Under the pieces are notes generated by a model. It was not told the origin of the DNA. It did not search any database and saw only the letters and a list, made by a program, of their open reading frames with translations. From Sceloporus undulatus (taxonomy: Eukaryota > Chordata > Lepidosauria > Squamata > Phrynosomatidae), in NCBI RefSeq assembly GCF_019175285.1, contig NC_056526.1, forward strand, positions 7,938,016 through 8,002,015: 64,000 nucleotides of DNA. Reading direction: 5' to 3'. Shown in pieces: positions 13,301 to 22,550 of this stretch. The position numbers and the translations under genes are program-made. Numbering within the stretch: the first letter of the stretch is position 1; every line of letters begins with the position of its first letter.

Positions 13301-16300
13301 AAGTGGAGGAAGAGTGCCCGTTACTGTCTTGGGCTTTCATACTACAGAATGTCATTTGATCAATCCCCTGCCCAGCACATCCATACCATACAATTTTCCA
13401 TGTTCATTAGCCTGACTGATTCTTCCTCTTTTGTATTCAGAGGCACGGTGGCACACAAGATTATGCAGAAATACGGCTTCCGAGAAGGCCAAGGTCTTGG
13501 GAAGCATGAACAGGGCTTGAGCACTGCCTTGTCAGTGGAGAAAACAAGCAAAAGGGGCGGCAAAATCATTGTTGGTGACGTTGCTGATAAAGGTAGGAAA
13601 TGGGGGTGGGTTTTACTTGTTCACATGTGGGCAGAGGTTATCAGAAGACGGAGCAAAGTCAGCACAGGCTGCTTGTTCATCTCTCCCCACATGAGTTCAC
13701 TGCAGATTGCTAACAGCTGAGACAATTTAATCATTAACTGCCCCATTGTTTCCCTTACTTAAATCTGCCTTAAATTCCACTCTGTGTCCATCTGTAACAG
13801 GCTCAGATGTTTTCAGTGAATGTACTCGTTTACTGAAATGGCCTTAACAGGCTTAGGTGTAGCATATTTGGTAAGACCATGTCTGTAAAGATCATATGAA
13901 CTGGAGGTTCTGTTCCTTGCCTTTTGATTATTTCCTCACTTTCTGTGTGTCACTTCAGAAACATGTCTACCACAAAGCCTTTGGCCTGACAAATGGAAAT
14001 GTGCTTTCAAAATTACAGTCTTGCATTTTTTAGCTTTGCCTTCTTATCATGGGTGAGAAACCTGTTAGTAGGTGAAGCCACTTCCTATAGTTCAGTGACT
14101 CCCAAACTTTTTTGGGTTACCACCCTCCTGGACAAAAAGCCTAGTGCCCCCCCCCCATGCCTATTTCTTGATATTAGGTCTTATGTTTGTGCAGCAGCCA
14201 GCCAGCAGCATCTACCTTAGCTATGCCCATCTTGCCACTGCGCCTCCGCTGTCCCAGCATCTCCTGGCAAATATAGCAGCAGCTTTGGCATAGACCTGTT
14301 TCTTCCTCTCACCCACGCTTACAGCAAAAGGAAGGCCAGCTGGCTGGTGTTTGATGTTGCTGCTAAGGTGACTGGGTGCAAAGGGTGGAGAGGGGCACAG
14401 CTGACTTCCCATTTTTCTTCCTGGCAAGTAGGGACTCTCAACCTGAGAAAGGCAAAGGACTCTTTTGAAGAATCAACCCCAGATACTACTCTCCCTCCCT
14501 CTTCATAGACATGCTTTCCCCGCACAACTTTAAGTTGTCCACCTTCACACCAAAACATTGTTTCTTCTGCTACCTTTTTTTTTTGTTTGACTGATGAAAG
14601 GAAGCAGGAGCAGCTCCAACCTGCCAGCCAAGTGCTGTCGAAGCTCACAAAGGTTAAGCAGGGTCCCAAATGTGAAAGCTTCTTTTTCATGCTGTTTCTC
14701 CCTGTGCCGCCAAGTGTTCTAACTCCTCATATCCACCTTGGCCCTAGAGGCTGCTGGTTTCCTTTGTCCTTGCATTTCACTACTTTGACTGAAGCCCCCC
14801 CCTGCTACCCCCTTTTCCATCATTGCTCCCTTGGATCTTTCCATCTCAGGAGGACAGTACCACTAACTTAGGGAATCACTGCTATAGTAGCTGCAAGGTA
14901 CTGTGGTGGGAATGCTTTGACTCTTACTTAGCTGGTGACTGGCTGAGTGTCCTCCTTCCACAGCATCTCTGATCAGGGAACGGGGAGATCTCTTGGCTGT
15001 GACCACTGATTTGTGGTACTTGTTCAAAGCCCTAAAGCTATTGCACAGAAATGATCCCATGCTAAGTGTGATCAAGTGAGGTTGGCTCCCATTACTGTGT
15101 GTTTTAAGACCCAGAGGTCAATGTATTTGATGTAGTCTACATTATGTGGGCTGCTTTTTGTGTAGACATTAAGCATGTTGAAAAGGAGGGAAGCTTAAGG
15201 TAAATATGTCCATATAATAATCTGTACGGCGGAGCCAGCAGTCAATTGTCCAGATATCTTAGTGGTTAATATAATTAGGTTTGTGTGCACTGTTTAAAAA
15301 ACAGAACAAACCAACAATAAGTAAGCAAAATGATTTTACAGAAGTAAAAAATATTTTTCTGTAAGAGAAAAACATTTTCAACTGAAGGGTGGAATGTTTG
15401 TAATCATTTCTGTTCTGCTTGAGACAAGGAACAAGACTTTTGTGGACATTTAAACAACTTGTTCCTAATACCTTATTCAGGTCTGATGTTGGAGAAATCA
15501 TTCTCTTCCCTAGTTAGCCATAGTAATCTAGCTGAAGCTGTAGGCCTTTATTGGTATTACAGTATTATTGTTATAAATTCATGTATATATTGCTTTTTCC
15601 CCAGTAGTGAGACTCAAGGTGGTGTAAAACAGACAGTTAAAATATCTACAAAGACAGAAATAAAAACATACAAAAATATTGTTAAAATGCAATTAAAGAA
15701 TACATTGTTGTTGTGTGCCTTCAAGTTGTTTCTGAGTGTGACCCTATTGTGACCCTTCCACAGGATTTTCCTGGCAATAATTGTTCAAAGGAGTTTTTCT
15801 TTGCCTTCATCTAAGGCTGAGAGACTGTGACTTGTCCAAGGTTGCCTAGTAGGTTTCCATGCTGAGTAGGGATTCGAACCCTGGTCTCCAGAGTCCTAGT
15901 CCCAACAATTGACTCTTAATCCTTTAAAATAGATCCACAAAAAGATAAAAAACAGTGTAACAGAACACAATTAAACACTTGCAGTCACTTCTTGAAATGT
16001 CTGTGAAACAGAAAAGTTTTCGCTAACCGACAAAAGGAGAGGAAAAATATGTTCACATGTTATAGTATACAGTGGTACCCCGGGTTACGAATTTAATTCG
16101 TTCCGCGGCGCCGTTCGTAACCCGAAAGATTTCGCAACCCGAAAAAAGGCTTTCCGCTAGCGCTGGAAAGCCGCGGCTTTTAAATTTCGTGCCAAAAAGC
16201 GCCGAAACACACCGAAAAAAATTTCGTAACCCGAAAAATCTTTCGTTACCCGGAACAGTTTTTTCCAAGCTAACTTTTTCGTACCCCGGAAATTTCGTAA

Positions 16301-19300
16301 CGCGATCAATTCGTATCCCGGGGTACCACTGTACTAGAATTCATCTGAGAAAACCAGGAACTGGCTCATCTCTCTTCAGAGGTATCACAATCTTGAGCCA
16401 CAAAGGAGAGAAACAAGCCAGAGTTCCTGGTTCACATAATCGACAGATGTGCTGTTTGTTTGCTGCTTGTGGGAAAATCCAAGTGAGATCAATAAAGCAG
16501 CATGCAGGAGCTCATTCACATTGCACCAGAATTTGTTGGTGTATTGTCATGTATGAATATGGCCATAATGGTTTGCTGTCTTGTTTTCCACTTCTTTTAA
16601 TGAAAGTGAGTTTCTCAGAGCTGAGAAAGCTGAGTTTCTGAAGCATACGGCCAGTGTCAAATTATGCTTATTTATAACTCTGGAACTCCCACAGCCTTCC
16701 TTCTGTGTGCAAGGATAATCTAGCATGAGATTACTAAATTATATAATGATTTAATATTGACCCATTACTGTTTTTTTGTTTTTTTTGAAATGCAGACTCA
16801 TCCAAGAAATCTGATTCAAATCCTTTAACAGAGATATTAAAGTGCCCAACCAAAGTGGTTCTGCTACGGGTAGGTGCCATAAATTCATGTGCTGGTTCCT
16901 GGAATTATAGTATTAAGTCTCTTGTTGGTGTTATAATATCCACAGAGGAGCCATAGTTCAAAAGTTGCAGGAGAACTGTCAACTGATTTGCTTTAGAGTT
17001 CTCCCTGTTCAGTAGGAGGACTGGCAGGTGAAAATAAGATGAAAACTGCTTAAGTCAGCCCATTTCTCAACTCATTTGTATTTGTAGGCATTGGCTGAGC
17101 CTTGAGGTTGTGGCTCATGCTTCACTCTTTCTCTTTTGTTTTATGAAGGTGTGTATTTGCCACTGCATAGCATAGAGCAATGCTTCGTAAGCAGTCTGAT
17201 CTGTTGTTGTAATTGTTGTGTATCTTCAGGCATTTCTGACTTAAGGCAACCCCAAGGCAAACCTTTCATGGGATATTCTTGGCAGAATTTTTTCAGAGGG
17301 GGTTTGCCTTTGCCTTCCTCTTGAGACTGAGAGAGTGTGACTTGCCCAAGGTCACCCAATAAGTTTCCATGGCTGTGCAGGAATTCAAACCCTGGTCTCC
17401 CAGAGACTTAGACCAATTCTCAAACCATTACATCACATAATCTGATGTGGGGGACTGGGAGTTACTGCAAGGGCCTTGTGAAATATTTGTGCCCATTGGC
17501 TACAGTTTTTTCTCTGTTTCCCGGAAGCTTATTAGGGATTGAAAGACAATGTACAAATACAGATCTATGCACAAACACAGGTCCACATACAAACACATTT
17601 GAGTACCATTGTCTTAAAGAACCTCCAAGCAGAGTTTCAGGGAAGGACCCAATGATATCAAGAGACATTGTAGCCTACATCCGTGACATTATCTGCCCTG
17701 TAGACGTCTCTTGGAGGGGGAAGACCATCCATTTTGGTTTCCCTCTTCTTCACTAGAGTGTGTATCACAGCATTGGGTGGAGGTGGGGAGCTGAACTTTG
17801 AGACTCCACAATTGGCCCTTTCTATGCAATGCCTTAGTTATATCTTACAATTCAGAAAAGAAAGTACCCTCCCAGAAATAGTGAATTCCCCTCTTTCATT
17901 TTGAGCCTAGACAGAGTCTCCTTGTTGACTTGTTTTTTCTTACTTTTAGAATATGGTTGGAGCTGGGGAAGTTGATGAAGACCTGGAAGGTGAAACCAAG
18001 GAAGAATGTGAAAAATATGGCAAAGTTGGAAAGTGTGTCATCTTTGAGGTATAAGCTAACACCACTTTCCAGCACCAGCAGTTACAGTTTGAGTCTCCCT
18101 TATCTGGAATTCCAAAATTGTCTGCATGGGTGGCTGAGATAGTGACACATTTGCTTTCTGATGGTTCACTGTACACAAACATCACTTCATGCAAATTTTT
18201 CAAAGTATGAAAAACTCTAAAATTCTAAACACTTCTGCTCCCAAGTATTTTGGACAAGGGAGGCTCAATTTTACCTGCTTCCTTTTTTAAAAAAAGACCA
18301 AATCCTTATTAAATACTGTAAATACATTACAAAAAAAAGAAAAGAAAGAAAGCTAATAAAGCGTAGCAGCCTTTAAAAATGCAAAACATTAGAAATAGGG
18401 GGGTGGAAGGGAGAAATCTCTAGAATCAGCTACATCTGTACATCGTTCTGTTGGGGGAAGAAAAAAACAACATTGTTCTCCCACTCTCAACATAAAATCT
18501 GGAACGCAGTTTTCATCAGTGATTGTAGGGCTGGTCTAATTAAAACACAAATGGATTTTCCTTCCAATACTCAGTAGGACATTTTATCAAACAATATAAT
18601 ATCCTCCAGGTACACCAGAGCATCTCTTGTGTACATCTTGTGTACTTTGGTTTATATATGCAAGGCTGTGTTCTTGCAGTAGAGAATGTAGCTTGTCCCA
18701 TTTTTCTGTTACACTGATATTCTAATTGATTTTTAAAAATGTATTATAAACTTTACTGCCTTGATCATCCTTGTCCTCAGAGGTCTATGAGATTAGGATA
18801 ACATTTACTATGTATTTCAACATGCTGTTTACGCTGGGTATCCAGTCTCTGTTGTATGTCAATCTGGCAGTCACCAAATGATTTGATACTACAGTTGCTC
18901 CAGTTTAACATCGCTAATGTCAGTGGGTCAGAAGTCACTGGGTAGGCAACCTGAGTCGGTTGGAATCTCATGCTGAAGGGAATCCTTGGAGATAGTTCAC
19001 TCTGCATTCCAAAATATGGGCAGTTTGCCTCCTAGGAATTATTTAGGCACAACGTTCATCCAGTTCTTCAGAAATGGTGAACAAAATGCTGCCTCTCCAT
19101 CCCTGCGAAATGCCTTTGTTTATTTTGATATCCATCTTTCCTCCAAAAGAGTTCAAGATATTATATATCCTTCACTTCCATTTTTCCTCTCAACAACAAC
19201 CCCATGAAGGGTGAGACTAAGAGAGAACAACTGACCCAAGATCACTCAGTGGACTACATGTCTGAATGGGGAACTGAATTGGAGTCTTCCAAGCCAAGCC

Positions 19301-20415
19301 CCAACTGGAGCTTGAAGCATAATTTTGGAAAACTAGTGCATACATAGGTTCTACTTTTTTTAAAGCGACAAATTAGTTGCTACTTNNNNNNNNNNNNNNN
19401 NNNNNNNNNNNNNNNNNNNNNNNNNNNNNNNNNNNNNNNNNNNNNNNNNNNNNNNNNNNNNNNNNNNNNNNNNNNNNNNNNNNNNNNNNNNNNNNNNNNN
19501 NNNNNNNNNNNNNNNNNNNNNNNNNNNNNNNNNNNNNNNNNNNNNNNNNNNNNNNNNNNNNNNNNNNNNNNNNNNNNNNNNNNNNNNNNNNNNNNNNNNN
19601 NNNNNNNNNNNNNNNNNNNNNNNNNNNNNNNNNNNNNNNNNNNNNNNNNNNNNNNNNNNNNNNNNNNNNNNNNNNNNNNNNNNNNNNNNNNNNNNNNNNN
19701 NNNNNNNNNNNNNNNNNNNNNNNNNNNNNNNNNNNNNNNNNNNNNNNNNNNNNNNNNNNNNNNNNNNNNNNNNNNNNNNNNNNNNATGATGTCATCACAG
19801 ATTCATAAAATATCTTCTAACCTCTGCTTGCCTTGAAGTTTGCCGGATGGGGTTTTGTAGATTTTATATTATCTTGATAGACTTTGACCTCATTGCTCCT
19901 TAGTATGTTGTGAGATGTCCCCTTTGTTTTCAGTTATCCATAAAGTAAACAGGTCTGAATACCAAGTTTTAGTTCTTCCACATGTAAAAATCTCAGTCAT
20001 AAAAGGATGAGGCAATGAATCCTATGTTACTCAGAGCTTTGGAAATTTACCTTTTTGACTATACTGTAACTTCTAGAATCCACTAGCTAGCATGGCCATT
20101 GGACATAACTGATGGAAGAATTCTTGGAGTTGTACTCCATAAATATTACTTTTCCAAGCTCTGATATTACCCAACTCTAACAGAAAAGAATATTCTGCTC
20201 AGTTTATTGTAGACTCTACCTGTACATGCATAATTCCCTAGAACAAGAATGTGTCATTTACCCAGTGAACTGGTCTGTGTTTAATGAGTATATTTTGCAT
20301 TTTGAATCTAGCGGTTGTTGACTTGAATGGAAGATACTTTGGAGGACGGGTGGTGAAGGCATGTTTCTACAACCTGGACAAATTCAGAGTCTTGGATCTT
20401 GCGGAGCAAGTCTGA
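4184..20415 (+). CDS. RBM17: RBM17 / SPF45 splicing factor, spliced CDS (10 of 11 coding exons visible)
   Basis: RBM17 (SPF45) is a nuclear spliceosome-associated protein. It acts in 3' splice-site choice and alternative splicing by binding ULM motifs of SF1, U2AF65 and SF3B1. Visible coding exons are 4184-4306, 6227-6343, 7004-7170, 8164-8261, 8912-8968, 10385-10526, 13441-13592, 16796-16869, 17950-18048 and 20312-20415. All have GT/AG borders and compatible phases. The protein starts MSLYDDLGVETSDSK. It has a charged coiled region near 110-165 (KRQREERQRQRELERQ), a G-patch at about 235-283 (GFREGQGLGKHEQGL) and a C-terminal RRM/UHM from about 305. Acidic helix residue D319 and the RYF motif at 375-377 are present. 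The exon for residues 344-367 falls in the assembly gap. With 73 nt restored by phase the length is 401 aa, equal to human. No internal stop is seen. Confidence 0.97.
4512..4692 (+). mobile_element. tRNA-derived MIR-like SINE (family S)
   Basis: The tRNA-like head (ATAGTGGTTTGAACACTGGA, B-box-like GGGTTTGAATCCCC) is followed by the core GATGACCTTGGGAAGTCACA and CTCTCAGCCTC. The right end is truncated. It sits just after coding exon 2 of RBM17. Confidence 0.85.
4795..5168. mobile_element. Tigger-like MITE, family T3 (copy 1)
   Basis: The interior repeats GGAATCTCTAGGTC and the mirrored TCTATGGTCAAC / GTTGACCATAGA pairs that mark this family. The right end is followed by TA. A second copy lies at 9275-9637. 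Confidence 0.6.
5308..5446. mobile_element. Tigger-like short MITE with TA target site
   Basis: It starts CGGTTGACCCTCTGTTCTTG and ends GGAGGGAGGACTG, with TA on each side. It includes GGGGGATCCGTTCCAGACC, common to TcMar-Tigger MITEs. Confidence 0.6.
6227..6343 (+). CDS. RBM17: RBM17 coding exon 3, residues 42-80
   Basis: It reads SQRTKQTTVLAPVIDLKR and ends HVAAGLK in phase 0. The acceptor is TTTTTTAG and the donor GTAAGA. The 117 nt equal 39 codons, so the exon could be skipped without a frameshift. Confidence 0.96.
6722..6800 (-). mobile_element. LINE 3' tail with (AAAC)n
   Basis: An AAAC microsatellite (about 6727-6752) abuts CTTTATTCTTATACCCC, the reverse of a LINE 'ggggtataagaataaag' end. 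A short fragment in RBM17 intron 3. Confidence 0.5.
7004..7170 (+). CDS. RBM17: RBM17 coding exon 4, residues 81-136
   Basis: It reads DPVPSGFSAGDVLIPLADEY and then the basic/acidic helix KRQREERQRQRELERQKEIE. The acceptor is TTTCTCCTCAG and the donor GTGAGT. The exon ends in phase 2, inside the Lys136 codon. Confidence 0.96.
8164..8261 (+). CDS. RBM17: RBM17 coding exon 5, residues 136-169
   Basis: It reads RRKDRHEASGFSRRPDPDSD then EDEDYERERRKRS. This is a low-complexity charged stretch typical of the SPF45 linker. The acceptor is TTTTTCAAG and the donor GTATGG. It ends one base into the Ser169 codon. Confidence 0.95.
8912..8968 (+). CDS. RBM17: RBM17 coding exon 6, residues 169-188
   Basis: A 57-nt exon reading MGGAAIAPPTSLVEKDKE. 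The acceptor is TTCTTACACAG and the donor GTATGT. The frame agrees with both neighbours. Its small size keeps it hidden from simple ORF searches. Confidence 0.95.
9275..9637. mobile_element. Tigger-like MITE, family T3 (copy 2)
   Basis: It starts GTTGGCCAGCCACATTTGTG and ends GAATGTGGAGGGCCTACTG, followed by TA. The inner inverted pair is GTGCACTGGAGGATCTAG... and GTTGCACTGGAGGACCTAG. Confidence 0.65.
9774..10190. mobile_element. hAT-like non-autonomous element
   Basis: Terminal inverted repeats CAGGGGTGGCCAA (left) and TTTGGCCACCTCTG (right) are typical of hAT elements. The interior has C and A homopolymers. The target-site duplication is decayed. Confidence 0.65.
10385..10526 (+). CDS. RBM17: RBM17 coding exon 7, residues 188-235
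   Basis: It reads PSSSFPYEEESRPRGSSSK then AAIPPPMYDEPERPRSPTG and ends FLANMG. The lizard has EPSSSFP where I recall human ELPRDFP, so length is conserved while residues differ in this disordered linker. The acceptor is CTCTCTCCCAG and the donor GTGAGT. Confidence 0.95.
10925..11050. mobile_element. hAT-like MITE remnant
   Basis: It contains the diffuse 'CATTCTTCACCACTGGCTATGC' and 'TGACAGGAGTTGCTATTCA' words of a common reptilian hAT MITE, ending CACCCCTGA. Strongly diverged. Confidence 0.4.
11284..11545 (-). mobile_element. CR1 LINE 3' end
   Basis: Reverse of the CR1 3' region: ATAGAATCTTAAGAGTTGGA and GGGACCACAAGGGCGATC at the 3' end, then TCCATTCCACTGTCAAACAG. Truncated and in RBM17 intron 7. 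Confidence 0.85.
12090..12515. mobile_element. Low-complexity-rich hAT-like remnant
   Basis: It starts with a poly(T) run and contains long C runs (about 12150-12200). GACCTTGGAGGGG recalls the hAT-like element at 9774-10190. The open frames here come from homopolymers and are not believable genes. Confidence 0.35.
13000..13196 (+). mobile_element. CR1 LINE 3' end
   Basis: It contains GACAGTGGAATGCACTCCCT, GAGTCTCCTTCTTTGTAGG, GGCTGGATGGCC-like words and the end GCTCTATGATTCTATGG. 5' truncated, in RBM17 intron 7 just upstream of exon 8. Confidence 0.85.
13441..13592 (+). CDS. RBM17: RBM17 coding exon 8, G-patch, residues 235-286
   Basis: It encodes the G-patch domain: GTVAHKIMQKYGFREGQGLG followed by KHEQGLSTALSVEKTSKRGG. 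The glycine pattern of a G-patch (GFREGQGLG) is clear. G-patch proteins usually stimulate DEAH-box helicases, which is family knowledge and not shown here. The acceptor is TTGTATTCAG and the donor GTAGGA. Confidence 0.96.
14091..14881. mobile_element. hAT-like non-autonomous element, about 0.8 kb
   Basis: The left end CAGTGACTCCCAAACTTTTT faces the right end TTAGGGAATCACTG. The interior has the C-run and CATGCCTATTTCTTGATATT segment also seen near 180. No transposase frame is recognisable. Confidence 0.6.
15570..16065 (-). mobile_element. L2-like LINE 3' fragment split by a SINE
   Basis: Reverse L2-type tail (AGTAGTGAGACTCAAGGTGG) runs to 15700, then resumes after the SINE at about 15920-16065 with AT-rich 3' UTR-like sequence. 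The order gives the age: the L2 copy is older than the SINE. Confidence 0.5.
15705..15915 (-). mobile_element. tRNA-derived MIR-like SINE (family S)
   Basis: The reverse orientation starts TTGTTGTTGTGTGCCTTCAA and ends near GGGATTCGAACCCTGGTCTC, the tRNA B box. Inserted in an older L2 fragment. Confidence 0.9.
16070..16331. mobile_element. Tigger-like MITE, CAGTGGTACC family
   Basis: The left end CAGTGGTACCCCGGGTTACG and right end ATCCCGGGGTACCACTG are inverted and flanked by TA at 16068-16069 and 16332-16333. The interior is unusually CpG-rich and repeats TTCGTAACCCG-like words. Ends are well preserved, so it is fairly young. It lies in RBM17 intron 8. Confidence 0.85.
16796..16869 (+). CDS. 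RBM17: RBM17 coding exon 9, residues 286-310
   Basis: It reads SSKKSDSNPLTEILKCPTK then VVLLR, the first beta strand of the UHM (RNP2-like VVLLRNM, completed in the next exon). The acceptor is GAAATGCAG and the donor GTAGGT. It ends in phase 0. Confidence 0.96.
17202..17438 (-). mobile_element. tRNA-derived MIR-like SINE (family S)
   Basis: It reads TTCTGACTTAAGGCAACCCC, TTCTTGGCAGAATTTTTTCA, CTTGCCCAAGGTCACCCAAT and GAATTCAAACCCTGGTCTCC in reverse orientation. Near full length, in RBM17 intron 9. Confidence 0.9.
17950..18048 (+). CDS. RBM17: RBM17 coding exon 10, UHM helix A, residues 311-343
   Basis: It reads NMVGAGEVDEDLEGETKEEC then EKYGKVGKCVIFE, exactly 33 codons. The acidic helix (D319, E320, D321, E325) that contacts ULM peptides is intact. 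The acceptor is CTTACTTTTAG and the donor GTATAA. Confidence 0.96.
18085..18275. mobile_element. Tigger-like MITE, family T2 (short copy)
   Basis: It starts CAGTTTGAGTCTCCCTTATC and ends TTTTGGACAAGGGAGGCTCA. GGGTGGCTGAGATAGTGACA is a family marker. It begins 37 bases after RBM17 exon 10. Confidence 0.7.
18276..19100. other. RBM17: Intronic DNA, nothing recognised
   Basis: AT-rich sequence of RBM17 intron 10. No exon, RNA gene or recognisable element was found. Confidence 0.5.
19105..19300 (-). mobile_element. MIR/LINE-tail-like old repeat
   Basis: It contains CATCTTTCCTCCAAAAGAGT, CAACAACAACCCCATGAAGG and GACCCAAGATCACTCAGTGG, the word order of old amniote MIR-like repeats. Diverged. Confidence 0.45.
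19386..19785. other. Assembly gap (400 N) that must hold RBM17 coding exon 11
   Basis: Exactly 400 N, suggesting a sized or fixed placeholder. It lies between exon 10 (ending residue 343, phase 0) and the last exon (starting at base 2 of codon 368). No visible sequence from 18049 to 20311 encodes the conserved IPGAPDDEAVRIF stretch. The exon should be 24 codons plus one base, 73 nt. Any other content of the gap is unknown. Confidence 0.9.
20050..20165. mobile_element. hAT-like palindromic MITE remnant
   Basis: It has TAGCATGGCCATTGGACATA and ATTCTTGGAGTTGTACTCCA, words of the common 'associated ... tgggagttgtagtcc' MITE. It ends TTTTCCAAGCTCTG. Confidence 0.5.
20312..20415 (+). CDS. RBM17: RBM17 last coding exon, residues 368-401 and stop
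   Basis: It reads AVVDLNGRYFGGRVVKACFY then NLDKFRVLDLAEQV and stop TGA at 20413-20415. The RYF tripeptide at residues 375-377 is the UHM signature that grips the ULM tryptophan. The acceptor is TTTGAATCTAG. The first codon (Ala368) borrows one base from the exon in the gap. Confidence 0.97.
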
Positions 20416-21035
20416 TTTCTTTCCTCCCCCACTTCCCCCAAAGGACTGAACATGGATGCATTGTATCAGCATCTCAGAGTTTTCAACGGCATGGTGGGAA
20501 CGCAGCAAATGATGGCATCCTTTCCAGCAAATTGGAAACCAGCCCAAGTGGCTTTTTTATGTTCATTATGAGGGACACAATTTATTTTCATTGTAGTATA
20601 AAATTCCTTAAAAGATACTACCTGTTTTTGGTTTTTGCTGCTGCTTTTCATCCAGCTGAGGTTTCATGGCACATGATGGTTGGTGATTTATGCGTGATTC
20701 CTCTTTACCACTCATTAGTGATCTTTGAACAAAATGTAGGGATAATGTATTCTAATTTGCTGATGAGGAGGGTTTCTATCTGTTTCCATTTTCTCTTGAG
20801 TGCCAAAGGGCCAGTTCTGGACAAGGACTGTGCTTATAGACTCCTTATTCCCTTTTATGGTCTATTCATTTCCACTTCTGATTTAGTGGCAAACTGGAGT
20901 TTGCTGTTTCATATAAAATTGGGCAAGCAAGGATGTTTGCGAAAGAAGGACTTGAAGGAAATGTTGAAGAGGAAGTGGGAACATGCCAACTTAGTCTGTC
21001 CGTTGACAAATTAAAAACATAGTTTCATATTGGAT
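20416..21035 (+). other. RBM17: RBM17 3' UTR, right end estimated
   Basis: Non-repetitive sequence directly after the stop codon. The best candidate poly(A) signal is ATTAAA at 21010-21015; no canonical AATAAA was seen closer. The 600-base open frame on the + strand here looks like chance. The true end could be further downstream. Confidence 0.45.
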
Positions 21036-21129
21036 CTCAGCCAGCCCAGGAAGATGACCATCTTCCTCACCATTTTACTCATTAGTGTTGAAAATATTTC
21101 AGTGGAATGGGTGGTATATTTCAAAGCTG

Positions 21130-21440
21130 TTGATCATAGTAGATGCTATGTGTCTAAATCGGGAGGGGAAAATGTGGTATATAGGCTACATGTCTCCAGG
21201 GGCCCCTTTCTAAAAAAAATCCTCCATATTGTTGCCCCCAAACACCTCCTAAGGAAATATGGGAGGCCATTTATTTACAAAAAAATGATCTGGAAATTGA
21301 CTTCCAAGGGAGCATTGTGGACAAAGATTTTTTTCCATTATGTGTACTGAATGTGTGGTCTTTCAAGTCCAGTGCAGCCTACTGAGCCTTGACAGTTGCC
21401 CATACCTGGTCTAAATAGACAGTTGGTCTAGTTCAGTACA
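21130..21440. mobile_element. hAT-like element remnant
   Basis: It shares AGGGGCCCCTTTCT, TTGTTGCCCCCAAACACC and GGAAATATGGGAGGCC words with the element at 9774-10190. Ends unclear. Confidence 0.4.
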
Positions 21441-21980
21441 GGTTGAGTCTCCCTTATCTGGAATTCCAAAATCTGACACATTCTAAAAACCGAAACCTTT
21501 TCAGCTGAGACACTGACACCCTTGTTTTCATTGTGCACAAACATTGTTTCATGCACAAAATTATTTTAAAACATTGTATAAAATTATTTTCAGGCTATGT
21601 GCATAAGGTGTATATGAAACATAAATGAATTCTCTGTTAAGACTTGGGTTCCATCTCCAAGATATCTCATTTATGTATGTATATCCAAATACATAACTCA
21701 GAGACATAGCCATGTAAGTCTGGAAAATCAGTATGCAAAGGGATCTGGTAGTACCTTTGCAACTAACTGAAAGAAAGAAGCTGGTAGCATGAGCTTGCGT
21801 AGACTGAGCCTACTTCCTCAGATGCATTGAGAAAGTAGTCTCAAGAGTATGAAAGCTCATGCTATCAACTTCTCTGTTTCAGAGTAGTCTCAAATGTGCT
21901 ACAAGATCCCATCGTATGCAAATACAAGCATTTCAAAACCCCAAATACCTGGTCCCAAGCATGACAGATAAGGGAGACTC
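21441..21980. mobile_element. Tigger-like MITE, family T2, split by another repeat
   Basis: It starts CAGGTTGAGTCTCCCTTATC and ends AGATAAGGGAGACTC. The interior (about 21690-21910) is foreign sequence, so a younger repeat inserted here. Confidence 0.65.
21690..21910. mobile_element. Inverted-repeat element inside the T2 MITE (possibly Penelope-like)
   Basis: It contains GGTAGCATGAGCTTGCGTAG, CTACTTCCTCAGATGCATTG and the mirrored GAAAGCTCATGCTATCAACT. This palindromic word set is widespread in reptile genomes. Assignment to Penelope-like fossils is tentative. Confidence 0.35.
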
Positions 21981-21984
21981 TGCC

Positions 21985-22548
21985 TATCTAAGACTGGTTC
22001 ATATAGTTACCTTTTTCTTTCACCTTGTCTTCCTCTTGAAATAACAGTGCTATTTGTTTCTAGATTCTACCTCTTTTATTAGAGGTAGACATCCATGCCC
22101 ATTACAGTAACAAAGTGTATTTCACATTTAAAAGTGGATTCTTTATACAGTATTAGGCAGGGATCTCCTTGGGTTTAGTGCTTTTTATGGTTGTTAGGAA
22201 CCTGCCTGGTATATAGGAAAAAAGTTACACTGTTTCTCAAGCTCTGCAACTTCCTGATTATTTTAGAGGCTACATTACAGAAGAAAATATTTTCAAGAGA
22301 GGAGACATTTTTAAGAGTAAAAGTTTACACAAGGAATTCAGAACTGTAGTGATATGAATTCCTTGAATTGTGAGAATACTGTCTATAGCTATGATGGCAA
22401 AGTTAATAGTGGAGTATGTTTTAAAGGGGAAGACTTGAGTGTGATGAGGAGGAATCTTTTTTAAGGTAATTCATATTCTTTGTTGGAAAAGTTTTAATTG
22501 TTTCATTTTTCACAAAGTTATACTGAGTGCCTCATCCTATATTTTACT
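21985..22548. other. Intergenic DNA, nothing recognised
   Basis: AT-rich sequence between RBM17 and PFKFB3 without a recognisable exon or element. Confidence 0.45.
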
Positions 22549-22550
22549 TA

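Noticed and set aside
16072-16641. 189-codon + frame
   Set aside because: It begins within a Tigger-like MITE and extends through unrelated intron sequence.
19373-19808. Open frames of 141-143 codons of unknown residues
   Set aside because: They are made of N and have no content.
20361-21014. A 217-codon + strand open frame after RBM17
   Set aside because: It overlaps the last RBM17 exon in another frame and runs through the 3' UTR. No domain is seen and codon use is not gene-like.
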